Source: an uncultured Alphaproteobacteria bacterium (GTDB taxonomy: Bacteria > Pseudomonadota > Alphaproteobacteria > HIMB59 > GCA-002718135). Taken from it: a stretch of 43,675 bases of DNA. Below the pieces are notes generated by a model. It saw only the letters and a list, made by a program, of their open reading frames with translations. It was not told the origin of the DNA and did not search any database. Below, one piece after another: positions 1 to 7,523 of the stretch (the first letter of the stretch is position 1; every line of letters starts with the position of its first letter). Location of the stretch: the NCBI GenBank assembly GCA_902585605.1, contig CACIED010000009.1:1-43675 (forward strand). Direction: 5' to 3'. The position numbers and the translations under genes are program-made.

Positions 1-63
1 ATTAATTGAAAACGAGTTAAAATTTCATATATAATAATAGTTGAACAAAAAAGTAATAAATAA

Positions 64-282
64 TTAATCAATTTTATTATTTTGTCTTTCTTTTTTTTCT
101 TTATTTTTTTTAAATAATCTTTTTATTGGAAACCATACTAAACCAAAAATTGCTGCTAAAATAGCGATTACAATTCCAAAAGTTGCAATTAGTATTCCCC
201 CACCCATACCAGGACCTAAATAAGCTTGAGATGTACCACTAATTAAAGTGAAAATAATTATGATAGATATTAATTTAAGCAT
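64..282 (-). CDS. Small YLGPG-motif membrane protein
   Basis: This 72-residue protein has an N-terminal hydrophobic stretch (about 3-19) that looks like a Sec signal peptide, with likely cleavage after the SQA just before YLGPG. A glycine-rich YLGPGMGGG segment follows, then one strong membrane helix (about 30-52), and a very basic tail that should be cytoplasmic. The start overlaps the end of the upstream arylsulfotransferase-like gene by 13 bases on the same strand, so the two are probably translationally coupled. I recall similar small YLGPG proteins in marine proteobacteria, but I know of no function for them. It could be a small partner or anchor of its neighbour. The ORF is confident; the role is unknown. 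Confidence 0.7.
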   Translation of the reverse strand: MLKLISIIIIFTLISGTSQAYLGPGMGGGILIATFGIVIAILAAIFGLVWFPIKRLFKKNKEKKERQNNKID

Positions 283-1619
283 TTTGAATTTTTAATATTA
301 ATCTTATAGTTTTTAATAAATTTTTCATCTTCAATAATTCTACTCCAACTTATAAATCCAATATCTCCATTTTTATCTTTATTGATATATTCCCATTCCT
401 TTTCACCATTATTATTAAATAAAATTAATCTACCATGATTTCTTTCTTCAACCATCATTGCTCCATCTTTAAAAATATGAGATAAGCCTTGAGTTGAAGT
501 TTTAAAATTCTCATTTTGCAATTGTTCATCAAATTTTTTTTTAAATTTTTTGGTTTCAAGATTATAAATTATTATCTCTGAATATTTATTATTAAAAAAA
601 TTTTCATTATTGTTAAATATTGAAATTTCTTTATCTGAAATGATATCTACATCATGCTGCCAATAAAAAGGCCCTGTTATGTAGTTTATAACTTTATTTT
701 TTGAAGGTCTATAGTGAACAATAGATGAAAGATTGCGAATGCTTAAAAAAATATCCTCTTTCCTCCAATATTTAGTATCAGAAATTGCTGGTTCTATATC
801 ATTTAAATGCAATGGATCTTGATTTCCTAAAGCTATAGAACTAAATACAAAATTATTAGGTAAAATTTTATTTTCAATTAAAATTTCAACAACACTTTTT
901 TTAAATAATATTTCACCATTAGTATTTAATTTTGTAATTGCGTCATCTCTAAATGATTTGCTTTTATATTTATTTACATATCTCGATTGAGGTCTCATTA
1001 AACTAGGTATCCATATATTACCCAAACTATCGAGCATTTTACTATGATGAAATTGTTGATCGTCATTTATCCATTCCAAGTTTGAGCAAATATCAATTTT
1101 AAACTCAGGTGAGTATTCACTATCACTAATCAATGAACCATCATCAAGAATTAAAGGATGCCTATATTGAAATCTAACTGGAGCATCATCAATATTAATT
1201 CTAGAAAATTCTTTTAAATTTAAAACCTTTGAATTCATATCAGCAACATCATGTTGATATCTGTGGATAACCTGAAAAGTACTTAAATCAATTATGTCTA
1301 CAACTGATCTTTGTAAGCTATGATCATATCTAGGTAAAATTAGTAGAGCATTTCTCTTTTTTGATGCAAATTGTGTAAATCTTTTTTTTTCTTTATGCTT
1401 TAAAAATTTAGACGGGGCATCTAAGTTTAAAGTTCTAAACTGTATCATGTTTAAAGTTCTGATTGGAATTGATGCAAAAAATAATGCTGATTTTTGAAGC
1501 ATCTCATATTTTTGACCACCCTCAAAATGATATTTTACTAAACTTGTTAAGCCTAAAGAAGCAACAAAAGATATTACAATAATTAGAGAAATAAAATAAA
1601 AGAAATAAAATTTTTTCAT
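270..1619 (-). CDS. Arylsulfotransferase (ASST)-like membrane-anchored protein
   Basis: The 449-residue product has one N-terminal membrane helix (about 9-28) and a periplasmic domain that looks like the ASST/arylsulfotransferase beta-propeller family. Supporting motifs are HH at 191-192, HLND at 271-274, the LSIRN segment with R295, GPFYWQHD with H322, and a late EERNHGRLILF block. In ASST enzymes such histidines and an arginine carry sulfate from one phenol to another through a sulfo-histidine. Only two cysteines are visible (about 178 and near the C-terminus), so the close disulfide of the E. coli enzyme is not evident. It is first in a two-gene unit with the YLGPG protein. The family call is moderate, and actual sulfotransfer is inference. 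A bare propeller binding protein is the alternative. Confidence 0.6.
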   Translation of the reverse strand: MKKFYFFYFISLIIVISFVASLGLTSLVKYHFEGGQKYEMLQKSALFFASIPIRTLNMIQFRTLNLDAPSKFLKHKEKKRFTQFASKKRNALLILPRYDHSLQRSVVDIIDLSTFQVIHRYQHDVADMNSKVLNLKEFSRINIDDAPVRFQYRHPLILDDGSLISDSEYSPEFKIDICSNLEWINDDQQFHHSKMLDSLGNIWIPSLMRPQSRYVNKYKSKSFRDDAITKLNTNGEILFKKSVVEILIENKILPNNFVFSSIALGNQDPLHLNDIEPAISDTKYWRKEDIFLSIRNLSSIVHYRPSKNKVINYITGPFYWQHDVDIISDKEISIFNNNENFFNNKYSEIIIYNLETKKFKKKFDEQLQNENFKTSTQGLSHIFKDGAMMVEERNHGRLILFNNNGEKEWEYINKDKNGDIGFISWSRIIEDEKFIKNYKINIKNSKCLN

Positions 1620-1644
1620 CTTTGTTATGTTTTACAAGATTAAT

Positions 1645-1671
1645 AGTATAAGAAAAAATTAAATTTGACAA
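1645..1671 (-). promoter_or_regulatory. Candidate promoter of the ASST-like gene
   Basis: On the minus strand a TTGTCA (1671-1666) is followed after 15 bases by TATACT (1650-1645), about 25 bases before the start codon at 1619. The spacer is short and the region is very AT-rich, so this is only a candidate. The rest of the 181-base gap between 1619 and 1801 shows no gene or clear hairpin. Confidence 0.3.
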
Positions 1672-1800
1672 ATAATTAGCAAACGATTTAAAGAAAGTTC
1701 TTTTTGATAAAGAAAATTTTTCTGTAATCAAAGAAATTATCTTGTTTAAATAAAAATTTATTTTAAAAATTTTAAAATATTGTTTAAAAATAAATATTAT

Positions 1801-2307
1801 TCATTTTTTTTCTTTTAAAAAAGGTACCATTGAACTCCAAACACCATCTTTTTTTAAACGATGATAAATTGCTGCAATAATGTGAATACCTATAAACCAA
1901 TAAAGTAAATTAATAATTAGTTCGTGTACATTGACTATAAAATCCAAAAAATATCCTTCTTTGATTCCTAACCAAAATAAGAGCCCAATTAAAAGTCCTG
2001 ATAATACAGTACCAGCAAGTAATATATACATTCCATTATGAACAAATTTAGAAGCTATTTTTTGTAATTTAGGTGTATCATCTGGTATTGATGTCTTTTG
2101 AGTTTTTTTCATATAAATAAAACGAATTATAAGAAGAATAAAAAAGATTATTGCAAAAATAATTTCAAATCTAAAGAACATAACATCTTCTAGTTGATTA
2201 ATATCATCAACTTGCTTTGCTATCCCGTAGACAAATAAAATTACAAAACCCCAATGAATTAATTTTGCAGTTTTACTATAATTTGCACTATTTTTACCTA
2301 GACTCAT
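1801..2307 (-). CDS. Cytochrome b561 family protein
   Basis: This 168-residue protein has four predicted membrane helices (about 17-32, 43-66, 90-114, 126-150). The histidines sit where the cytochrome b561/YodB family holds its b hemes: H18 in KLIHWG, H90, H128 and H142, with H149 nearby. Family members move electrons in the inner membrane, some of them oxidising superoxide (CybB/SodB type), others acting as the b subunit of dehydrogenases. The start is followed by a short polar leader ending just before the first heme histidine, as is usual in the family. It is divergent from sspB, with 49 bases between the two starts. No redox partner is adjacent, so the electron donor and acceptor are unknown. 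Confidence 0.82.
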   Translation of the reverse strand: MSLGKNSANYSKTAKLIHWGFVILFVYGIAKQVDDINQLEDVMFFRFEIIFAIIFFILLIIRFIYMKKTQKTSIPDDTPKLQKIASKFVHNGMYILLAGTVLSGLLIGLLFWLGIKEGYFLDFIVNVHELIINLLYWFIGIHIIAAIYHRLKKDGVWSSMVPFLKEKK

Positions 2308-2356
2308 AAATTTTAATAGAATATTTTAAAAATATTAAAAAGTAAATAAATTACAA

Positions 2357-2788
2357 ATGATAAATTATCAAAAAATATTAGATAAAAACATGCTAAGTGT
2401 TTTTAAAGATATTTTAGAAAATATTAAAGTTAATGGATTATCAGCAAATAATTCTCTTTACATTACTTTCATGACAGATCACAAATATGTTGAAATACCT
2501 AATTGGTTAAAGCAAAAATATCCTGAGGAAATGACAATTGTAATTCAATATGAATATTATAATCTTGAAATAAACAAAAATAATTTTTCTATTTCTCTTT
2601 CGTTCAGTGGTATTAAAACCAAATTAATAATTGATTACAATGCGATAGTTTCATTTGCAGATCCATCTGCAAATTTTGGATTAATTTTACAAAAAAATAA
2701 AATCCAAAAAAAAATCAATGAAGATTTAGAAAAAAATAAATCAAAAGAAAGTAATGTAATTAGTTTTTCTAACTATAAGAAAAATTAG
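2357..2788 (+). CDS. sspB: ClpXP adaptor SspB (alphaproteobacterial type)
   Basis: The protein has 143 residues. It carries the SspB fold hallmarks: an N-terminal INYQKILDKNM helix, the LYITFMTDH strand, IPNWLKQKYPEEMTIVIQYEY, and a SFADPSANFGL block. In alphaproteobacteria SspB tethers ssrA-tagged peptides to ClpXP for degradation. After a lysine/asparagine-rich linker (about 115-133) the tail SNVISFSNYKKN resembles the short C-terminal peptide by which SspB docks on ClpX; this is recollection of the family, not a search. Its stop codon overlaps that of gpmA, which runs toward it, by four bases. No Shine-Dalgarno is evident. Confidence 0.9.
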   Translation: MINYQKILDKNMLSVFKDILENIKVNGLSANNSLYITFMTDHKYVEIPNWLKQKYPEEMTIVIQYEYYNLEINKNNFSISLSFSGIKTKLIIDYNAIVSFADPSANFGLILQKNKIQKKINEDLEKNKSKESNVISFSNYKKN

Positions 2789-3411
2789 TTTAAGTAATAA
2801 TGAGATTTTAATTGACCATTATCATAATCTAAACATAATGGGCTACCAGTAGGAATTTCTATTGAAGATATTTCTTCAGGTTTATAAAGACCAACTTTTA
2901 TCATTATTGCTCTCAAGGAATTACCATGGGCAGCAATTAAAATATTTTTTTTCAAAATAAGTGGTTCAATTGTTTCGGTAAAATAGGGTGAAACTCTATC
3001 TACTACATCCTTGAGACTTTCTCCATTAGGAGGTGGTGTATCATATGATCTCCTCCAAATATGTACTTGTTCTTTTCCAAATTTATCTGCTGTTTCAGCC
3101 TTATTTAAACCAACTAAATCTCCATAATCTCTCTCATTGAGTCTCTGATCTTTTTCATAAATAAATATTCCATTTTTATGTAATTTTTCTATTTCAGATG
3201 CTTTTATTGCTATTTCTGCAGTTTTATTTGCCCTTTCTAAAACACTACTAAAAACTATGTCAATTTTAATATTATTTTTTTTTAATAAAAGACCGGCATT
3301 ATTTGCTTCAATGATACCTTTTTCAGTTAATGGAACATCTTTCCAGCCTGTAAATCTATTTTCTAAATTCCACTGACTTTGACCATGTCGAAGTAAAACA
3401 AGTTTATTCAT
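2785..3411 (-). CDS. gpmA: 2,3-bisphosphoglycerate-dependent phosphoglycerate mutase
   Basis: This 208-residue enzyme interconverts 3- and 2-phosphoglycerate in glycolysis/gluconeogenesis through a phospho-histidine. The catalytic set is visible: LVLLRHG with R8 and H9, R60 in LERANKTA, E93 in LNERDYGDL, and H162 in AAHGNSLRA. The TGWKDVPLTEKG and PPPNGESLKDV blocks are also typical. I chose the ATG at 3411 (MNKLVLLRHG) because it matches the usual family start; an in-frame ATG at 3420 would add three residues. Neither has a Shine-Dalgarno. It is divergent from fumC with about 40 bases between starts, and its stop overlaps that of sspB. Confidence 0.93.
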   Translation of the reverse strand: MNKLVLLRHGQSQWNLENRFTGWKDVPLTEKGIIEANNAGLLLKKNNIKIDIVFSSVLERANKTAEIAIKASEIEKLHKNGIFIYEKDQRLNERDYGDLVGLNKAETADKFGKEQVHIWRRSYDTPPPNGESLKDVVDRVSPYFTETIEPLILKKNILIAAHGNSLRAIMIKVGLYKPEEISSIEIPTGSPLCLDYDNGQLKSHYYLN

Positions 3412-3418
3412 AACTGGC

Positions 3419-3429
3419 ATATAATATGT
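3419..3429. promoter_or_regulatory. Candidate divergent gpmA/fumC promoter core
   Basis: The near-palindrome CATATAATATG lies in the roughly 40-base gap between the divergent starts. It offers TATAAT (3420-3425) on the plus strand for fumC and TATTAT (3427-3422) on the minus strand for gpmA. If the minus element is used, transcription would start below 3420, which favours the gpmA start at 3411. No good -35 is visible on either side. Confidence 0.35.
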
Positions 3430-3452
3430 TATAGGTTATTTGTTAATAAATA

Positions 3453-4838
3453 ATGAAGAATAAAAAAAGAATAGAATTTGATAGCTTAGGATCAAAAAAA
3501 ATTGAAAATAATAGACTTTGGGGTGCTCAAACACAAAGATCTTTGGAAAATTTTGAAATTGGTAATGAGAAAATACCTTTTGAATTAATTATTGCATTAG
3601 GTCAACAAAAGAAAGCCTCTGCTCAAGCAAATATTGAGCTTGGAGTTTTAAATAATAAATTAGGCTCATTAATTGTCAATGCCTGCGATGATATAATAAA
3701 TTTAAAATTAATTGACGAATTTCCACTTTTAGTATGGCAAACTGGATCTGGAACGCAAACAAACATGAATGCAAACGAGGTAATAAGTAATTATATAATT
3801 AAAAAACTAAAAGGAAAAATTGGAAGTAAAGACCCTATTCATCCTAATGATCATGTAAATTTATCACAATCATCAAATGATACTTTTCCTACAATAATGC
3901 ATGTAGCTATTAATGAGTTATCGATTAAGAGCTTAATTCCAAACCTAAAAAATTTAATAAAAGAATTAAAAAAAAAGAAAAAAATTTTTCAAAAAATAAT
4001 TAAAATAGGAAGAACTCATACTCAAGATGCGACGCCTATTACTTTAGGTAATGAATTTTCCGCATTTTGTACTCAATTAGAAACTTGTTTAAAGAGAATA
4101 GAAATTTCTCAATCAGAATTGAAATATCTTGCTCAAGGTGGTACTGCTGTAGGTTCAGGAATTAATGCTCCAAATAAATTTGATAAAGTATTTTGTAAAT
4201 ATTTAAATAAACTCACAATAGATAACTACAGACCTACACAAAATAAATTTGAAGCTATATCATCTCATGACTCACTAGTAAATTTTTCAAATTCTTTAAA
4301 AACGTTATCAATATCTTTACTTAAAATAATTAATGATATTAGATTTTTAGCATCTGGACCTAGGTCTGGTTTGGGAGAACTAATTTTACCTGCTAATGAA
4401 CCTGGGTCATCAATTATGCCTGGAAAAGTCAATCCTACACAAATTGAAGCATTAAGTATGGTGTGTGTTCAAGTAATTGGTAATAGCACAACTGTAGATC
4501 TTGCAGGATCCAATGGTCATTTTCAATTAAATACCTATAAACCAGTTATTGCTTTTAACATTATTCAGTCAGTAAACCTTCTAAGTGATGGAATTAAAAG
4601 TTTTAATAATAATTGCTTACAAGGATTAAAAGCGAACAAAGAAGTTATTGATAATCATTTAAATAATTCATTAATGCTTGTTACTGCTTTAAACAAAAGT
4701 ATTGGATATGATAATTCAGCAAAAATTGCAAAAAAAGCCTTCAATGAGAATTTAACCCTTAAGGAAGCGGCTTTAAAATTGAAATTAATTTCAGAAAAGG
4801 AATTTGATAAAATAGTCGATCCAAAAAAAATGATTTAA
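3453..4838 (+). CDS. fumC: Class II fumarate hydratase
   Basis: This 461-residue oxygen-stable fumarase hydrates fumarate to malate in the TCA cycle. Signature blocks are SGTQTNMNANEVISN, SSNDTFPT, GRTHTQDATP with the catalytic base H189, and GSSIMPGKVNP (318-328) with the flexible-loop serines S319/S320. They lie one residue past the E. coli FumC positions 188 and 318. Length is normal for the family. The GSSxMPxKxNxxxxE motif is shared with argininosuccinate lyase and aspartase, but NANEVISN and the overall pattern fit fumarase. The stop codon directly abuts that of lpxC, which runs toward it, with no base between and no terminator. Confidence 0.95.
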   Translation: MKNKKRIEFDSLGSKKIENNRLWGAQTQRSLENFEIGNEKIPFELIIALGQQKKASAQANIELGVLNNKLGSLIVNACDDIINLKLIDEFPLLVWQTGSGTQTNMNANEVISNYIIKKLKGKIGSKDPIHPNDHVNLSQSSNDTFPTIMHVAINELSIKSLIPNLKNLIKELKKKKKIFQKIIKIGRTHTQDATPITLGNEFSAFCTQLETCLKRIEISQSELKYLAQGGTAVGSGINAPNKFDKVFCKYLNKLTIDNYRPTQNKFEAISSHDSLVNFSNSLKTLSISLLKIINDIRFLASGPRSGLGELILPANEPGSSIMPGKVNPTQIEALSMVCVQVIGNSTTVDLAGSNGHFQLNTYKPVIAFNIIQSVNLLSDGIKSFNNNCLQGLKANKEVIDNHLNNSLMLVTALNKSIGYDNSAKIAKKAFNENLTLKEAALKLKLISEKEFDKIVDPKKMI

Positions 4839-5714
4839 CTAAATATATTCGTAATTATTTTTATCAGCAAACAAAGATCTTAATAGTAAGTTATTTAGAT
4901 GATGGCCTGATTTGTTTCCTAAAAAATAACCTTGAATTGGCGCACCTGCCAAGTACAAATCTCCAATAGAATCAAGAATTTTATGTCTAACAAACTCATC
5001 CTTAAAACGCAAACCATCTGAATTTAGTATTTTACTTTCTCCAACAACAACAGCATTATCCAAAGAACCACCAAGTGCTAAGCCATTTGATCTTAACATA
5101 TCAACATCTCTTTCAAATCCAAAAGTACGTGCTGAGGCAATGTCAGTTTTATAATTCCCATTTACTAATTGTAAATGACAGCTTTGTTTACTAACTAGTT
5201 TACTAGGAAAATCGATTTCAAAATCAATTGAAAACTGGTCATTAGGTTGTAATTCTACAGATGAATCATTATTTTCTATTTTAATATTTTTTTTAACTTT
5301 TAAAATTTTTCTTCTTTTATTTAAACTTTGAGTTTTAGTTTGATCAATAAGATCAACAAACTTTATTGAACTACCGTCCATGATTGGTACTTCAGGTCCA
5401 TCAATTTCAATTTTAACATTATCTATGTGTAATCCAGATAACGCGCTCATTAAATGCTCAATAGTTGAGACACTAGCACCACTTTGATTGCTTATAGTTG
5501 TGCTTAATTTTGTGCTGCTTACATTTGACCATAAAGCCTCAATCACATTGTTGTCTTTGATATCTTTTCGAATAAACTTTATTCCGTAATCAACTTTAGC
5601 AGGATATAATTTCATGGTTACTTCTGCTCCAGTATGTAGTCCTATTCCTAGGATAGATATTGGTTTGGCAATTGTCTGTTGTTGATTACTAGATGTGTTT
5701 GATATATCTATCAT
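4839..5714 (-). CDS. lpxC: UDP-3-O-acyl-N-acetylglucosamine deacetylase
   Basis: LpxC is the committed, zinc-dependent step of lipid A synthesis, so this cell makes LPS. The 291-residue protein has the GIGLHTG start of domain I, STIEHLMSAL with E86 and the zinc ligand H87, the MDGSS loop, RHKILDSIGDL with zinc ligands H244 and D248, and the catalytic H271 in KSGHHLNN. It is the last gene of the division/envelope cluster, the usual place for lpxC in proteobacteria. Unusually, a perfect hairpin with a U-tract ends only seven bases before the start codon, and there is no Shine-Dalgarno, so its expression may depend on readthrough or on a leader containing that hairpin. Confidence 0.95.
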   Translation of the reverse strand: MIDISNTSSNQQQTIAKPISILGIGLHTGAEVTMKLYPAKVDYGIKFIRKDIKDNNVIEALWSNVSSTKLSTTISNQSGASVSTIEHLMSALSGLHIDNVKIEIDGPEVPIMDGSSIKFVDLIDQTKTQSLNKRRKILKVKKNIKIENNDSSVELQPNDQFSIDFEIDFPSKLVSKQSCHLQLVNGNYKTDIASARTFGFERDVDMLRSNGLALGGSLDNAVVVGESKILNSDGLRFKDEFVRHKILDSIGDLYLAGAPIQGYFLGNKSGHHLNNLLLRSLFADKNNYEYI

Positions 5715-5720
5715 TTTAAA

Positions 5721-5748
5721 AAAAAAGTGCTGAAATCAGCACTTTTTT
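5721..5748 (-). terminator. Intrinsic terminator-like hairpin between ftsZ and lpxC
   Basis: A perfect 13-base inverted repeat (arms 5721-5733 and 5736-5748, core AGTGCTGA/TCAGCACT, 2-base centre) is flanked by A and T runs, so it reads as an intrinsic terminator on both strands. On the minus strand it lies downstream of ftsZ. A run of U follows the stem, and the lpxC ATG comes seven bases after the stem. Confidence 0.8.
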
Positions 5749-5817
5749 AATATATATTTTTGACGATCTTAACAACTAACCTAATATTTCAAAATATTGC
5801 AAATTTTGCACTTATTA

Positions 5818-7443
5818 CTAGTTAGCTTGTCTTCTAAGAAAGGTTGGTATATCAAGAAGTTCTTCCTCTGTTTCCTGATTGAACTCATCATCAATTTCAG
5901 TAGATTCAGTCTCTTCAGCACTAAACTCCTCTTTTTCGCCAATGCTTAAATTATTATCTTCGGAGTTATTATCTTTTGATTCATTTTCTACAATCTTTTC
6001 TTCAGAGGATGCAAAAACAGGTTCAGTCTTTGCTAGCAACTCATTCTCTGGAGCGATATCTTCAGATTTATTTTCAGTAGAAAGAGTATCAAATAAGCTC
6101 AACCTTCTTACACTTGTTTCATTTGGTTTTTCAATTTGTGAAGTTGAGTTTGAAACTTCATCGGAAATATAATCAGATTCAATTTGATCTACAGACTCTG
6201 AAACTTCATTTTGTTCAAAAACTTTATCATCGGTATTTTCTTCTAAAATTGCAGTCTCCATTTGGTTGATATTTGTTTGCTCATTTAAATCAATATTTTC
6301 TGAATTTTCATTATTAAGAATCTCTTCATCTGAGATGTTTCTATCTTTTGAAGAATGTTCCTGCAATGCCATACTTTCATTCAATAACTCAGATTTTTCT
6401 GTATCTTGTTTGTAAATGTCGTTATTTATATTAATTGGTGCAAAATTTTCTATCGGTTTAGCTGAAATATTATTATTTGCATCAATACCTGTAGCTACAA
6501 TACTAACTCTTACGACGCCTTCAAGTCTATCATCACATGTTGTTCCATAAATAATGTTTGCTTCTTCATCAACTTCTTGTTTGATTCTATTTGCAGCCTC
6601 ATCAACCTCATACAATGTAATGTCTTTCCCACCAGTAATATTTATTATTAGACCTTTTGCGCCTTTGAGAGACACATCATCTATTAATGGGTTTGCAATA
6701 GCTGCTTCAGCAGCTGCAATTGCTCTACCTTCACCTTGTGCTTCACCAGTACCCATCATAGCTTTACCCATTTCAGACATAACAGTTTTGATATCTGAGA
6801 AATCTAAATTAATCATTCCAGGCTGAACCATAAGATCAGTTACACCTCTTACTCCTGCATAAAGGACATCATCTGCCATCTTAAAAGCATCAGAGAAAGT
6901 AGTTTTTTCATTGGCAATCCTAAATAAATTTTGGTTTGGTATTGTTAGTAATGTATCAACATACTGTTGAAGTTCTTCAATTCCTTTTTCAGCTAACTTC
7001 ATCCTTTGAGAGCCTTCAAAATGGAAAGGTTTAGTTACTACACCAACAGTCAGTATCCCTTTTTCCCTTGCTAATTTAGCGATAACTGGAGCAGCTCCTG
7101 TGCCAGTACCACCACCCATACCAGCAGCTATAAAAAGCATATGACTACCTTCAAACTTTTCACTTAGATCTTGAATTGCTTCTTCAGCAGCCTGTCTTCC
7201 GATATCAGGTCTCATTCCCGCACCTAAACCTTTAGTGCTGTTTAATCCTAATTGAATTTTATTTGGACAACTTGAAATTTGTAGAGCTTGCGCATCAGTA
7301 TTTGCTATTAAAAAGTCTACGCCTTCTAAATTAGCGTTAATCATATTGTTAACTGCATTGCCGCCAGATCCGCCTACTCCTAATACTGTTATTTTAGGAT
7401 GTAAGTTTTGTGCTACATCTTGTATTGAAATATTGATAGTCAT
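5818..7443 (-). CDS. ftsZ: Cell division GTPase FtsZ
   Basis: FtsZ polymerises into the cytokinetic ring. The 541-residue protein has the GTP-binding GGGTGTG at 110-116, the [11 protein letters not shown] nucleotide loop near 24-34, and the T7 synergy loop NLDFSD (212-217). The conserved globular part ends near residue 322. A long acidic, Ser/Glu/Asn-rich linker (about 325-531) follows, then the conserved C-terminal peptide [10 protein letters not shown], which binds FtsA and other partners. A short conserved-looking [10 protein letters not shown] patch sits inside the linker. Total length fits alphaproteobacterial FtsZ. The start has a GGCGGAG Shine-Dalgarno about ten bases upstream. An 80-base gap after ftsA holds a candidate promoter and operators, so ftsZ is likely also transcribed on its own. 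Confidence 0.97.
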   Translation of the reverse strand: MTINISIQDVAQNLHPKITVLGVGGSGGNAVNNMINANLEGVDFLIANTDAQALQISSCPNKIQLGLNSTKGLGAGMRPDIGRQAAEEAIQDLSEKFEGSHMLFIAAGMGGGTGTGAAPVIAKLAREKGILTVGVVTKPFHFEGSQRMKLAEKGIEELQQYVDTLLTIPNQNLFRIANEKTTFSDAFKMADDVLYAGVRGVTDLMVQPGMINLDFSDIKTVMSEMGKAMMGTGEAQGEGRAIAAAEAAIANPLIDDVSLKGAKGLIINITGGKDITLYEVDEAANRIKQEVDEEANIIYGTTCDDRLEGVVRVSIVATGIDANNNISAKPIENFAPININNDIYKQDTEKSELLNESMALQEHSSKDRNISDEEILNNENSENIDLNEQTNINQMETAILEENTDDKVFEQNEVSESVDQIESDYISDEVSNSTSQIEKPNETSVRRLSLFDTLSTENKSEDIAPENELLAKTEPVFASSEEKIVENESKDNNSEDNNLSIGEKEEFSAEETESTEIDDEFNQETEEELLDIPTFLRRQAN

Positions 7444-7460
7444 TGTAAATCTCCGCCGTT

Positions 7461-7498
7461 TTAAATAGTTCTTAACGATTTATATTCGAAATCGTCAA
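7461..7498 (-). promoter_or_regulatory. Candidate ftsZ promoter with dyad and CtrA-like site
   Basis: On the minus strand TTGACG (7498-7493) is followed after 17 bases by TTAAGA (7475-7470). The spacer is filled by an inverted repeat, ACGATTT-N7-AAATCGT (7475-7495). The -10 overlaps TTAA-N7-TTAA (7461-7475), the form of a full CtrA site of alphaproteobacteria. All lie 18-55 bases before the ftsZ start. The AT-rich background makes TTAA pairs fairly common, so the CtrA part is tentative. Confidence 0.4.
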
Positions 7499-7523
7499 TA
7501 TAATTTACTAGATATAGTATTAT

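Noticed and set aside
1262..1270. Perfect DnaA box (TGTGGATAA)
   Set aside because: It is single, lies inside a coding gene, and no other box or AT-unwinding element clusters with it, so it does not indicate an origin.
1522..1731. Minus-strand ORF of 69 codons overlapping the start of the ASST-like gene
   Set aside because: It is out of frame with the ASST-like gene, which has a convincing membrane helix and motifs; the ORF product has no recognisable pattern.
5879..6826. Two plus-strand ORFs opposite ftsZ
   Set aside because: They are antisense shadows of ftsZ; the Ser/Phe-rich products mirror the linker codons.
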